In this document: one piece after another, positions 26,360 through 37,186 of the stretch
Layout of the letters: every line of letters begins with the position of its first letter
Position numbering within the stretch: the first letter of the stretch is position 1
Assembly (NCBI RefSeq): GCF_000485595.1
Contig: NW_014577255.1
Coordinates: forward strand, 325,960-389,959
Reading direction: 5' to 3'
From: Priapulus caudatus
Lineage: Eukaryota > Priapulida > Priapulimorpha > Priapulimorphida > Priapulidae
Length of the DNA stretch: 64,000 nucleotides
The notes under the pieces: generated by a model
What the model saw: the letters and a program-made list of their open reading frames with translations, nothing else
The model's database searches: none
Told to the model about the DNA's origin: nothing
Made by a program: the position numbers and the translations under genes

Positions 26360-29300
26360 AGTGTGTGTGTGTGTGTGTGAGAGTGAGTGTGTGTGTGTGA
26401 GTGAGTCAGTGTGGGTGACAGAGGGAATGGGTGGGTGGTTAAGGAAGTGAGTGAGAGGTACGTGAATGCCCAGTTTCCTCAGTGCAGAAAAAAATTGTAT
26501 AAAAACCCAAAACAAACACTGAAATAGGGAATATGCCCACTTGGTTCTAGTCATGCCTGAGCAAAAGAGAAAGATGAAGTGCTATGCCTACACACACTTA
26601 CTGCATAAATTAAATTGTACTCAGTTACAGTGTGAAATCAAATATGGTCAGTTACCGCATCAACGAAAATATGCTCAATCACAGCACAAACTAAAACATG
26701 CTCAGCCATAGCACAAAGTAAAATGTGTATGTTACACCAAAACGTAAATACCAAAGAATACTAAGCACACTAACATATTATTTGTTAGTTAAGATGCATA
26801 CTCGCACCAGACTTCAGAAATTATTCGACCACCTGCGTGATTAATTGATCAAGACTTCTCAGCATCGTTACAACAAATACACCCCTCTGAAAACAATGCA
26901 AAATATAGTCTGCGACTATTTCACCATTAATGTAACCCAGGTGGCAAAACCTACTTTGTGCTCTTCATTGCACCTCCTTTGTGTGGGCACAGCAGGCAAG
27001 TGGGTTTGATTCGCAGCGCACACGTCCGACACAACCATTCACCCTCAGGAATCGACATTATGCCATAGCATGCCTGCAAAACATAACCCCATCACATCAG
27101 TGTCACTATAAAACCTCATTAACAAGATTGAGGGTTCAGTTAGATTCCTCTAGGTACAGTGAACGTCACAGCATCATTAACAACACCCAGCAGAATTGAA
27201 CCAGCAGGGCAGTTTCTTGGTATTCACGAATATTAAGTGCACGAGCTGCGTAAAAACAGCAGAAAGCAAGGATATATTACCTGATGCACGCAAATGTCAC
27301 ATTCATCACAAAATACCATTTCGTTGCCTTCTTCACAATCAGGCTGAAACATAGAAAAAGGACAGTTTGAATTTTACCTTTCAAGATCATGTTATTATTT
27401 AAGTTAAAACAATCTGGATCCTAAGGTAGAATTCTTAAAAAGTACAAGCTTGCAATAAAACACATTGATTATCAAAGAAACATGATCCTACATAATTACC
27501 ATACAAGAACCAGCACCCAAAAATAGACATTAAAAATAGACCTGGCACTAGATTCTTAATTGATCACACAGTTTACTGTTCATTATGTAACTATAACATG
27601 ACTGTTATGATTACACAACTTACCGCTCTACAGATATCACAAATTACATCCTCGTCATATTCTATACCGAGTCCTTCTCCATTTTTTATCGCTGCTTGAA
27701 TGTTCTCATGTGCCTAAGGTAAAAGATAATAACATGTAAATCATAGCTTTTTACATCGGGCTATAGCAATCCCAATCAGACATATAACATAGGTAGTAAA
27801 GGCCCTACTTGCCCTTACATACCATAAAGCCCATCACTCTAGTAATTGTCCATTGCTACATAATAATAATTGAAGCATTTTCTTTATGACTTAAATCAAC
27901 ACATTGGATTACATGTTAATATTTCACCTGTTTTTCCAGTTCTTCAATGACTCTTTCCATGTCACTCTCACTGATTGTACTTTCGCCTGTTGTAAAAAAA
28001 TATAGTTTAAAATCATATTCAAAATTTAAAAAATCGCGACAATTTAGCAAACTACAGGACGCAAAAATGCTCGGACGCATTTTTCTGGCCAGTGCGATAA
28101 CGAGAAACGCAACACATTCAGCGAGTGTAATGCTGATGCCAACTATGCAGACACATGTGCCGATTGTAAAATGCATCTCTCGCGGAAGCTGGTCCGGATC
28201 GTGATTGACGCCCGCATCCCTACCGTCTTGTTGGCGCTCCTCATTGGCACCGTCGAGCCAGCATACGTCGGCATTGTCCAGGTCGTAGCGACATGTCTTC
28301 TCCGCCCGCTCGGTGACCGTCTCCAGATGATGCAGCTCCGTTCGGAAGAACTCGTCGTGAGTTGTCCGCACCAGCTTCTTCGGTCTGCAACAGGTAGACA
28401 CGTGAGCAGTGAGGCCCCCGATGACGCCGCGACAACGCCGGCAATCGCAAAACAAATCTCGACCATCAACGAACAGAGCTAAATCACGAATCTCAACGGT
28501 CAAAAAATGACGCTCGGTTACGAATATCGACTATCAAGAACTAACGTTCCATTACACATCTTGATGTTGCACCCACTACTATAATTAGCATAATCACGTC
28601 AATTAACAACAGACAGCGATTTTAAATAAATTTCATGAAGCAGGAATAAAGCGTGCAACATGGCCGTATGCTATGCGTGTACTTACAATCGGAAGTCACA
28701 TCTCAAATTGTGCTGGTCGGTCAACCTGGAAAGAGAAGCAATGCTTCCGTACAAACAAAATAGATTATTAAGGCACCTGTCATGCAATTAAAACAGCAAA
28801 ACTATGTTGATGATAGGGACTTCCACAAGAGGTTGGCCATATTTGCATCAATACTAAATGCTTACAATACACACACGAGTTGATTTCATGCATAAACTCG
28901 CTGCAGTAAGAAATTTGTTTTTTAAATTACAAACGGTATTTGGTTAAATTCGGTGCTTAGTGGTGCTTACAATTAATACCAGTTCAGATAACCTGTATAA
29001 CGTGCATCTATTATCAGTGATGCTAACACTGAGATTAGTAAACAAACACACGTGCGAAAAAAATCCTAAGACTCGCCGCGTCCAGTAAATCGTTGACAGC
29101 CAGACTTCAATGCTAACCTGCAAACTGCTTCAGGCAGATCCTCTGGGTTGACGGGAACTTGAACGCCCTTCTCCCACTCCTGTCTCCAGGTGTCATTGAC
29201 TAGCCAGTACTCGTCCGGAAGCAGTTGTTCAGAATCAGCCAGCTTCATTGCACTAATTAAGTCCTTCCGGAAAAGCTGTGGTCGAGAGAGAGAGAGAGAG

Positions 29301-32300
29301 AGGGAGACGAGCGAGGATGAGTACTTTACTTGACTAACACAATATTCATGGCTTCTCATTGCAATCGACGTTTGAAAACGCCGCCACCGATTATCGCACC
29401 GATGCAAGCAAGTTATGGCAGGGTTCACACAATGAGAATGTTGCTGCGGTGAATACAGCACGGCTCTTAACGAATGCAAAAACTGAACGCGTATAGGCGC
29501 CTACCCTGACAGCACATAACGACATACCTCTGCTGGCTGCTCTGCCTGCTTCATGCCATAGTCAAACTTGGAGTGAGACTTGTTTTTCGTAGGCTTCTCG
29601 ATGTACACAGACTTGTACGACGAAGAGGAGGAACCTGCAGACAATTGATAAAAATGTTGTAGAGGAATTTCTAGTAACTGCACAGATATATAGATTTTTA
29701 TTATAGTTAATACAAGTATTATAGTATCCTTTGCATTTATACACTGCCTGCACGAATACAATTTCAAAATGAACCAATAAATGATGTATATTAAATGGCA
29801 TCAAAAAGCAATAACGATTCTAAACACAGCTGACGGTAGTTAGTAAATTCACTGGAATTCTATGTGCTTTAAAGGCCTCCTTTAGTGATGAAAAATAGTT
29901 ACATATATCAAATTAACTATGTTATGTACAACTACTAAGAAATTTACAGGTTGAATGGTTTTCGGGTGTATGAGAAAAACGAATTTTTTGATGGACACAA
30001 TGTTAAGAATTTGCGGGAACGCAAAAGCGCCACCTACTTTGGCGTGTCACGTAGTGTGACATGGGAGCAGGCACTCTCGTTTACCCGTTGCCAAGCGTGT
30101 ACAATGGAGCCTAATGTGAACAACGATTCAGAGTCGTCTCTAGACTTATCAGTTTCGTACGATACGGATGAGCAGTCAATCAGCATTGATGAAGATAAAA
30201 ATGAAGTAGACATAGACAATGAAGTTGAACATGTTGAAGATAGTTGTATTCAGCCGTACATGTTTGAACCGTTGGCCAACGATTACCCAGGCATCGTTCA
30301 TGATGATGTTCAAGGCAACGTCGAACCAGAAGGAAGACTGCTGAATGGAAGTGTTGCTGAATGGTGAGTTTAGCTCAGTATTTCATTGTAGGTACTAGGT
30401 GTACATAATGAAATGTTTTTGCTTTCGGTACAAGCTAAATAGGCCTAGCCAAGTTTTTTCCAACAGATTATGCAACTGTCAGATTTCCCATTCTACAGTA
30501 CTGACTTTATAGTGACTAATTTTCTAAAGAGAGTAGCCTCAGTAGGCCTGACTAATGAAAAGCAAAGCTGACAATAGTCAATAGTAAATGTTTTAGCGTA
30601 GTGGTAGTCATAAGACAGGACTTACGTAGAATTTATGCACTTGATAATAGTAACAATGTTATTTCACGTGCAATGTGCATTTAGTACTTGTATCGTAAGC
30701 AACTCAGTGTATACAGCATGAGTATAATAATTGATATATGCATCAAGAGTAGATAATATAACAAGAGTGAGACACCCGATTCCCGCATTTTTAACCGATT
30801 TTTCACATCAAAATTTGCCACCAATAAAGAAGCAAGTGTATACGTTCCTCAGCTTATTATGACCACTAATCACTCACCTTCGTGGTACTGATATTCGTTT
30901 ACATATATTTGCTAGCGTATTGCTGTAAATCATAATCTTGCACGAGCTGAATTCGCACGATTTACCGCTAAAATGGCGCCTTGTTGTGACCTCTCAAGAT
31001 AATTTATGAAGCTATCGGGGCGCCAATATTTAGCAACGGACGGTTTCCAAATCATTTGTGCCCCGATAGGGTTGAGAGACAACCTAAATTTCGAATTTTG
31101 ATCTCGTGAGGAACCGCGAGCCGCGCTCAGTTATTGTGATCGCAACACAAGAAATTGACATACTATCTTACATAAGTAATAATACAATAATAAGAATATT
31201 CTCTGTAGTAGTTTGCAGTAAGTATCACATTACGCACGCGCAGGTAATCAAGTACATTAAACCGCTATCGGGGCACGAATGATTTGGAAACCGTCCGTTG
31301 CTAAATATTGGCGCCACTACAGCTTCTCAAGTTGTCTAAACACCTAACCACAATAGCGGTAAATCGTGCGAATTCAGCTCGTGCAAGAATACGATTTACA
31401 GCAATACGCTAGCAAATATATGTAAACGAATATCAGTACCACGAAGGTGAGTGAGATCAAGTTGGATGAGTTACGCGTAGTAAATCGTAGGTATTATAAG
31501 GCTAGTAAATGACGAATTTCCCTTGTTTATTGAAGTCACACTCCTTCCCTATTATCTACTCCTCCTACTCATGCTCATGATAATTAATATGGCAGTTGGA
31601 TGTTTACGCCGAATATGAGTCACGACATACTGCCAAAAAAATATTATAAGTTACAGTCGAGGATAGCTTTGTGCTCATGCACTGTCACTGATGCAGGCTT
31701 TGTGTGCGATGCAACGCGGGAAGAACCTGCCCTTATGTCACAGGCCGTTTTCCCGCCAGGTGGCCGGTTTGGCAGAAGATTTGATTTTCAACATTCATAG
31801 ACCCAACATAAAGACGTGTTTTAAATATCACAGAGGCAACTAAAAACCATACGAATGCTTCGGTTATTTACGTTTTGATACTAGCATAAAAAATTGTAAA
31901 AATTAGACAGTTTATAGATATCACTAAAACTCAAATCAACTTAAACTCATTTTTACTCCTTATTCTGGTTATACATCATGGCTACAATAGAAAGGATATA
32001 TGAAATGCTTAATTACATAACATAATCGTCAAATAAAATTTTGTTCTCTCACAAAGTAACATACGATACACCATTGACTGTGAGCAGTTCAACGATTTAG
32101 AAACAATGTACCTCAAGTAAGACACCATACACAGCTTGTTAAATATGTTGCAGATGCTTCAAATTTATCATCAAATATATAGGTATTCTTCTTATAGCTA
32201 AAAAACATACCATTTCTGTCATTCTCCTCGACAGAATCCTCACCATCACCCTTGGATGCCCCTGCAATGGTAAATCCACAAAACTAGCATGTAACGTTTT

Positions 32301-32789
32301 TCCTAGCAGACCTGACACAGCATACGCTGATAGTGATAGGAAACGTAACCTATATAAGTAATCTATATTCTGGTATTAAAATCTTTCTACTGACCGATGT
32401 GGATTAAACTTGCACTTTTTATATTTTGTACAAATCAGTCGACTAAAGACTTAGTCGACTTAGAGAGATAATTTGCAATCCACCAAGCTACTTATAGTTA
32501 TTAGTTCTAGTTAGATAGCATTCAACAATAGATTTTGACTATATTAGTCACCATCTTCAAGATGAATCCATAGCCATTAAAATATACAAAAGGAGCTACC
32601 AGAGATACGATATTGTCACATAATTAAATACAAGCCAGATCACCGCAACAGTGAACGTGGCGCACCTGGTGACACATGAAGAGTCTCATGATCACAACCT
32701 CATTACAATTTGTTGCGATTGTTTCCATGGAAATCCTTACCTCTAATATCATCGAGCTTGAGCAGTCGCTTCAGCTTGGTGGCCGACAT
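13581..32789 (-). CDS. rno: Jade-family PHD finger protein, rhinoceros type (whole gene, 16 coding exons)
   Basis: A chromatin reader. Known Jade proteins scaffold HBO1/MOZ-type histone acetyltransferases (with ING and MEAF6) and read histone H3 through paired PHD fingers; nuclear action here is by homology. Sixteen coding exons with GT-AG sites and consistent phases give about 529 residues before the last exon and roughly 3,100 in total, near fly Rhinoceros and far above vertebrate JADE1-3. Order: Ser-rich start; Jade N-terminal region (from residue 70, with [12 protein letters not shown]); PHD1 (C233, C236 to C274, C277); knuckle and extended PHD (C285, C288 to about 399, including [17 protein letters not shown]); helical region with EYWKLKR and [15 protein letters not shown]; then a huge disordered tail of charged repeats and AT-hooks. 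The start is the ATG at 32789; an in-frame ATG 90 bp upstream also exists. The tail frame slips twice near 16.8-17.0 kb. Confidence 0.95.
14286..14355 (-). repeat. GCC/GCN run coding poly-alanine in the Jade tail
   Basis: Uninterrupted alanine codons (about 17) inside the last exon, preceded by TAAV and followed by EAKVEPSVK. The run is codon-mixed rather than a pure triplet expansion. Confidence 0.85.
18250..18588 (-). repeat. Coding minisatellite, 24 bp unit (KEEKVGER octads)
   Basis: About 14 tandem 24 bp units, plus-strand sense CTTCCTCTCTCCCACCTTCTCCTC with little variation. They encode a highly charged octad with few substitutions (VLER, GEMT, EKKV). The frame is kept throughout. A highly charged, possibly helical segment is predicted by composition. 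Confidence 0.93.
21917..22043 (-). CDS. rno: Jade/rhinoceros exon 15
   Basis: Acceptor TCTACAG, donor AAAGG|GTAAAT. Encodes [17 protein letters not shown] and [11 protein letters not shown], joining VRNLCYMV of the last exon as in all Jade proteins. The end coordinates may be off by one base. Confidence 0.93.
22276..22500. repeat. (CA)n-type microsatellite in Jade intron 14
   Basis: CA/GCAC-rich tract. On the transcribed (minus) strand it is a (TG)n-rich tract shortly after the exon 14 donor. Confidence 0.9.
22545..22665 (-). CDS. rno: Jade/rhinoceros exon 14
   Basis: Acceptor ATTTAG, donor AACG|GTGCGT. Encodes [20 protein letters not shown] and ends [12 protein letters not shown], the conserved helical region after the PZP module. 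A (TG)n tract (minus-strand sense) follows the donor. Confidence 0.93.
23204..23364 (-). CDS. rno: Jade/rhinoceros exon 13, end of extended PHD
   Basis: Acceptor GGATAG, donor GGAG|GTGAGT. Starts AYCAKH, the final Cys/His ligands of the module, followed by a Lys/His/Asp-rich linker ([15 protein letters not shown]) and [11 protein letters not shown]. Confidence 0.93.
23713..23823 (-). CDS. rno: Jade/rhinoceros exon 12, extended PHD part 2
   Basis: Acceptor ATTGCAG, donor AAG|GTAGGA. Encodes [20 protein letters not shown] and an acidic loop (DDDEGEDEG) that is longer than in vertebrate JADE1-3. Confidence 0.95.
24261..24315. repeat. CAGTGGCCACTGG palindromic cluster
   Basis: Repeated, self-complementary CACTGGCAGTGGCCAC units in about 55 bp. 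The cluster can form alternative hairpins. Confidence 0.85.
24520..25085. repeat. Degenerate tandem repeat with TGACCT motifs and (GGAC)n tail
   Basis: Two related units of about 175 bp. Each starts with GACCTTTGACC (24,704 and 24,878) and carries a CGTCGAGCGG-like and TTTGTGCC segment about 90-100 bp later. The block ends in a (GGAC)n run at about 24,991-25,035. It has the look of a dispersed noncoding element, but I cannot name the family. Confidence 0.65.
26017..26188 (-). CDS. rno: Jade/rhinoceros exon 11, extended PHD part 1
   Basis: Acceptor GTGCAG, donor TCG|GTGAGT. Encodes [20 protein letters not shown] and then [20 protein letters not shown], among the most conserved parts of Jade, and ends in CIQCS. 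A (TCAC)n microsatellite lies directly upstream of the acceptor. Confidence 0.97.
26203..26460. repeat. (GTGA)n and (GT)n microsatellite in Jade intron 10
   Basis: GTGA tetranucleotide repeats followed by GT dinucleotides. On the transcribed strand these are TCAC and AC repeats immediately upstream of the exon 11 acceptor. Confidence 0.93.
26955..27073 (-). CDS. rno: Jade/rhinoceros exon 10, end of PHD1 and zinc knuckle
   Basis: Acceptor TTGCAG, donor ACAAA|GTAGG. Encodes [18 protein letters not shown], which closes PHD1, followed by [12 protein letters not shown], the knuckle between PHD1 and the extended PHD. Confidence 0.95.
27281..27343 (-). CDS. rno: Jade/rhinoceros exon 9, PHD finger 1 core
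   Basis: Acceptor TTTCAG, donor CATCAG|GTAATA. Encodes [18 protein letters not shown], with the second CxxC and the His ligand of the C4HC3 finger. Confidence 0.95.
27624..27713 (-). CDS. rno: Jade/rhinoceros exon 8, start of PHD finger 1
   Basis: Acceptor CCTTAG, donor GCG|GTAAGT. Encodes 30 residues including [15 protein letters not shown]; the CxxC is the first zinc-ligand pair of PHD1. Confidence 0.95.
27928..27986 (-). CDS. rno: Jade/rhinoceros exon 7
   Basis: Acceptor ACAACAG, donor CAG|GTGAAA. Encodes [19 protein letters not shown], the helical segment just before the first PHD finger. Confidence 0.9.
28224..28384 (-). CDS. rno: Jade/rhinoceros exon 6
   Basis: Acceptor GTTGCAG, donor GACG|GTAGGG. 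Encodes [20 protein letters not shown] and then [20 protein letters not shown], matching the Jade segment in which a YDLD...WL motif precedes the PHD finger. Confidence 0.9.
28687..28725 (-). CDS. rno: Jade/rhinoceros exon 5 (39 bp micro-exon)
   Basis: Acceptor TTTCCAG, donor ATT|GTAAGT. Encodes [12 protein letters not shown] plus split codons. Its phase is the only one that joins exons 4 and 6 in frame. Confidence 0.8.
29118..29275 (-). CDS. rno: Jade/rhinoceros exon 4, conserved N-terminal region
   Basis: Begins [12 protein letters not shown] and includes [19 protein letters not shown], a hallmark of Jade proteins. The acceptor CGACCACAG is preceded by a (CT)n run that serves as its pyrimidine tract. 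Donor TGCAG|GTTAGC, phase 2. Confidence 0.95.
29284..29308. repeat. (GA)n / (CT)n run at the exon 4 acceptor
   Basis: Short GA run on the plus strand; on the minus strand it is a (CT)n tract that acts as the polypyrimidine tract of Jade exon 4. Confidence 0.8.
29528..29634 (-). CDS. rno: Jade/rhinoceros exon 3
   Basis: Acceptor CTGCAG, donor GAG|GTATGT. Encodes a Ser/Tyr/Lys-rich segment ending KQAEQPAE, which runs into the conserved Jade block of exon 4. Confidence 0.85.
30103..30364 (+). CDS. Possible first coding exon of a P2X7-like-domain protein, nested antisense in Jade intron 2
   Basis: Starts [16 protein letters not shown] and runs 87 codons through an acidic Asp/Glu/Ser-rich stretch into [12 protein letters not shown], then ends [10 protein letters not shown] before a strong donor (GAATG|GTGAGT). 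Many uncharacterised invertebrate proteins with a P2X7-intracellular-like zinc domain begin with an acidic leader, a PYxFEP motif and an RLGN-x-W segment; the resemblance is from memory and modest. The open frame extends upstream to 29,951, but the ATG at 30,103 is the natural start. No next exon was found before the fold-back element at 30.75 kb. It could be a gene fragment carried by mobile DNA. Confidence 0.45.
30747..31561. mobile_element. Fold-back (MITE-like) element with long inverted arms
   Basis: Outer ends are GAGTAGATAATA (30747-30758) and its reverse complement (31550-31561), with similarity continuing into AGAGTG-GAC. Inside are long inverted arms, 30,871-31,071 and 31,261-31,453, nearly identical over CTCACCTTCGTGGTACTGAT and over the GGTTTCCAAATCATT region, less so in the middle. 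The loop is about 190 bp. No transposase is present, so it is non-autonomous. It lies inside Jade intron 2. Confidence 0.8.
31562..32210. other. Jade intron 2, remainder
   Basis: AT-rich. An open frame on the plus strand at 31,600-31,800 has no domain and no splice support. Confidence 0.5.
32211..32261 (-). CDS. rno: Jade/rhinoceros exon 2
   Basis: Acceptor ATTGCAG, donor AATG|GTATGT. It encodes an acidic linker ([16 protein letters not shown]) and joins exons 1 and 3 in phase 1 on both sides. Confidence 0.75.
32741..32789 (-). CDS. rno: Jade/rhinoceros exon 1 (start codon)
   Basis: Encodes [17 protein letters not shown]. Donor AGAG|GTAAGG, phase 1. The frame stays open upstream to a second ATG at 32879-32877, which directly follows an in-frame TAG, so an N-terminal extension of 30 residues is possible. 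Confidence 0.7.
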
Positions 32790-32879
32790 GCTGTTGGGCA
32801 GTACAGAGTGGCACCAGGACCCTAATTTCCTAATATTGTGCACCCCATTCCTGTCATCCGACAAGTCTACATGGTACAT

Positions 32880-33883
32880 CGACTAAATCTGTGATGACAT
32901 CATATATTTACACCTCCTGAATAAAATAACAATACACAGAATATCAAATAAATGCACTTGACATAGTGAACAGACAAAAAATATAGTATCAGAATTTTTT
33001 GTGTTCATTTATCTGTGACAACGTTATTTTATTAAAGTTGTAATAATGTACGATAGTCACCCTTGTAAATATTATGTTATACCGTTGTTAACTAAGCTTA
33101 ATGACATATTTAAAGGGATACTTGACTCTAGGATTTTACTGTATACAACTGTACTTACTGTATAACAAATCGTCTATACCCACACGTATTTGTTGGTCAG
33201 ATACCTAATTTAATTGTTATAATTAATTATACATCAACGCTACAAAATTTAAACGGCGCCATTGACACCCGCGACCGTGCTACCACCCTGAAAAAGTTGC
33301 GCATTTCCCAACATATTTTGCACGTTACAGACCGAGGGCTAATCACAAAGGTGCAATTATATTTATACCTAAATGCTATTTAACCGAACGATGTTCATTT
33401 TAGGACAAATTTATCCATTATATGACTGAAACTATTATGTGTTTTACTAAGATAGTACAATCCTTTTGCTTTTAAATTGTATAAATAAGAAACCACACCG
33501 CTCTCTGTAGCCCTTGGTCTGAAAGTCTGTTTTGCACAGACTCTTTCATATCGTCACGCTTTGAGTGCGGCCACCTGGCCGTTGTAATCAAACTGTGAGT
33601 CGTTAGTTTTAAAACATTACAAAAAATATTTTAATCGGTGATGTAGAGACCATCTGATAACGTTTTTATGGTAGCCGAATTATTTAACCCACTCAAAAGT
33701 TAACTGATATAACCCGCATAAGAACCTAGTACCATCGTGCTAAGTAACTTGAGGAAAAACTTACTAGGCCCGCTGACGCTATAACTTCACTAGCCCGAGG
33801 CCGCCAGACGCCAGACGCATTGTTATGATAAGCTTTATTTAGTAAGAAGCTTGTGTCATGCCGTATGAATTTCATAAGATGCT
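32880..33883. other. Upstream flank of the Jade gene
   Basis: Should contain the 5' UTR and promoter of the minus-strand Jade gene. I see no TATA box or other decisive signal. CpG-containing patches lie near 33,250-33,300 and 33,540-33,580. Confidence 0.4.
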
Positions 33884-36097
33884 GTTTCCGCGCGCTTAAA
33901 TCGGCGCGTGGCCAATATCAGGGTGCAGCATTCGGGGGCATTCTAACCACGGCATAGCAGGAGGCAGCGCGACATGGTGTTATCGATCGTCTACTGCGGC
34001 CTAGCAGCAAACCACGTATGTTTTTGCCGAAGGGTTTTGACTGGTCATCCTTGGGCCTACGCTCTGTGCTCAGACAATGTACCAGCGCTCTGGCGAAAAC
34101 AGTGGCCGCCGCGAACCAGTCTAGCCAGAAGGTGACCTTTCAGTGGCAATTATAATATGAACCAAGTTCTATAACAGCGAACAGTCGGGCTACTAGCACT
34201 CTGGTTGTGAATGCCGACCGGACCTAAGCATTTACCCGACAAGGTCGGTCGACGTGGGTTTAGGTGTCGACACGATGGGCTTTAACGATGCCACATCTGG
34301 CAGATTACAATATACATACTAAGTATACACAGAGCCACATAGATAGTATAAAAAAGGTTAATCTGTTTACGGGCAAAAATAATATTACACTATATGAACG
34401 CGTAAAATATTTATTCCAAATGAACACTTGCGAGCTAATCAATGCAAACAGGCCATTGTTAAAACACATGTACACAAACGTGCATGAAGTTCCACCAAAA
34501 AGTGGCCATTTACGATCAAATTTTATCGCTTATATGTCATATTGTAGCCCAACACAACAAAAGACTGCCATTAAATTCATTTTACAAAATACCCAGAGAA
34601 AATACTTTATAACCATGATTATCGTAGGTGAATGGCCTTTGGCAATCTGCCAAAGATCAGGTGTGTTAGATGACAGTCTATGTGGTGATCTTTCATTGAT
34701 GGCTACTGTTGCATTTCAATTAACTAATTTATCGAACTAGCGCTAAATTATTATAAAATTACTAAACTACGGATATATACGAGTGTGTGAAGAGAGAAAG
34801 GCTACCCAGGACCAAGATTTTCAAGTGACTTATCAGCAGGTACATTTACTTATTGGGCAACACGGGCAGTAGATGCTGTATACAGAAATGACTACATTTA
34901 CGGGGTAATTCTTACAACCAGTACCATTTAGCTTGTAAAGAAGACGTTACATCGTAAATTTATACACAAAATTTTAGTATGGTAAATACCAATATCAAGA
35001 TGTCAAATTGCTGTGAAATCTTGAAATATAATCCAAAACACCCTTTACCAGTCAGTGTGTTTACATCGTGATTAACAGCTCAACCTCTTGGAAAGCGTTG
35101 GCCGTTTCCTGTTAACCGAAGATTTTAACTTATACTGAAGCGTATTGCACCGTAGCCGAACTTGAACCGGCATGCTTTTAGACATGTAACCTTCGTAAAT
35201 ATGCCTGCCAGGGTCAACCAGATAGAATTTGGACACAGATTTTTTCGTAAATGGCGGCACATACCTGGAAAACTACATTACGTATTCACTGAGTATTTTA
35301 CGGCTTCGTGAAGAAATTAGGGAATTTCGGACTGGCTACAGTAATGTTAGAGTCAACTTGCTTTGCTTTGCAATATGGAGCTAGGGTAAACACACTTTGT
35401 TGAACGGTAAGTAGTATTTTGATCAAATTTAAGTGTATACATACCAAATTTGGCGGGGCCATGGTTGTGGCGAAAATTTTGGTCCGCATCTTTTCGGTCA
35501 CATGTGAGCACACGCCAGTAGATCTGCGCGAGAAAACCCGGCTGCCACGTTGTCCGGGATCTTGAACGAACTGCTCGTATAAGCAATGATCAATACACCG
35601 ATGCCGTATTATGTAATTTTATAAGCAGCATTAGGTTTAGTGAATCACTAGTACTTTGCTCAGTCATTTATTACGGACATTTTATGTTGGTATGTTTTAA
35701 CATTGTAAACAACATTTTAAGTTATTTTACTGTAGATATGAAAAATAGAAGTGGCATGACCTTTCTACCATAGACATGTAGCCGCCATCTGTAGTCAATT
35801 ATTTGCAGTAATTAGTTATCGTCGTAGTGCTAGTGGCTGGAATTTTATTTATGTATAAATTTATGATCTTTTCTGCACAATGCTAATTAGAATTTATGCT
35901 ATGTGTGCTCTGCTGCTGCTGTGATATTGGCCCTCGCTGGCCTGTCAAGTAGTAGAAGTACTAAAGGGCAATGCCGGCGGTTGTACTGATTACTTGATTA
36001 GTATTAGAAAATTGGCAGAATTAATTGTCGCTAATTGATAGGTCCCAAAACTACATACTTGATTGGGCCACATTCCTTATTTGACAAAACCCCAGGT

Positions 36098-36128
36098 TTA
36101 AAAACGCCTAACGCCTAACCGCTAACCA
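36098..36128. repeat. Degraded telomere-like repeat (copy 1)
   Basis: CGCCTAACGCCTAACCGCTAACC sits where copy 2 has a clean CCCTAACC array; this copy looks like the same array with consensus errors. Confidence 0.6.
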
Positions 36129-37163
36129 AACTCAGCGGCGACATGGGTGTTCGTAAACGCTACGTTAAACTTGTGGGAGCATGTCTTCTTAGACTAGGGC
36201 AAAACCGCTGGCACTACTACGATAAACCACGTACCCACAGGCTAACTATCCCCACCCCGGGACCCACGTACGTAGGCCACATTATCAGCAAGGTCACAGG
36301 TGCACTGTACTTCTGTAGCCTGAGTGTGATATGCAATTCACTTTTTTGTAAAGCTTCATCTGGGTAGGCATAGAAATTAGAAAAACTAGAAAGCACTTAT
36401 TTACTTATATGCTTAATAATTATAGCTTACATAATCAGTTAATATAAGTAGGCTCTGGATAGCTAAGATGCGACGCGCGATTGCCTGCGAGCTGATTTTT
36501 TCTGCCAAAGCTGGTTGGGCAATTCGGGCTGCGACGATAGCGTCCGGGGCAGGGGGCAGTTCGACTAAGGGCAACCACCCTGCCGACTGCCAGCGACGGG
36601 TCTGGGCGATGCTCAGCGACTAGAAAATGCTTAGTTTGCAGCGCGTAGTCGCATGTTCTAGCTTTTTGCGCCGCGCACGCGCAACTAGTTTCCCTGTCCG
36701 GCTTGCATCGTTTTACGAATGACGGTAAGCTTGCCTGGCAATCAACAGTGAGCATGCACTGATTGTTTCATTGGAATTGTTCCGGCTTTATGCATTGTTT
36801 CATTCTGCATACGAATCTTGTCACAGTGATTGCAGAGGCAGCTAGCTTTAATGGAACAAGGCGCATAATTAGCAAAAGCTCGGCTGAATATCTAATTAGA
36901 ATGCAGTCATGGCTATTGGAGAAATGAAAGTGTCATGACACTATAGCTCCACCTTGGGGGTGTGATAGAAATCGCGGGAGATTGATATCGTGAAAATTTG
37001 GTAAGTGTTTCATTTTATGATGGACGAAAGTGATCAAATGTTCCCTTATTCCCTGTTTTATACTATATAGAAATTTCACCTGTTTTGGGCTTCACGGTTA
37101 GTTTTGATCTCTTGCGAAAAATAAATTGTTTCAGATCTGAAAGTAATGAAATCTGGGCGAGAG

Positions 37164-37186
37164 AAGGGGGGGGCGGGGGGGGGGGA
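37164..37186. repeat. Poly-G run present only in copy 1
   Basis: About 20 G interrupted by a single C. The matching place in copy 2 (GGGCGAGAGATGGCGC) has no such run. Confidence 0.85.

Noticed and set aside
34264-34740. 158-codon plus-strand ORF in copy 1
   Set aside because: Broken in copy 2, no recognised domain, and the region has many indel errors.
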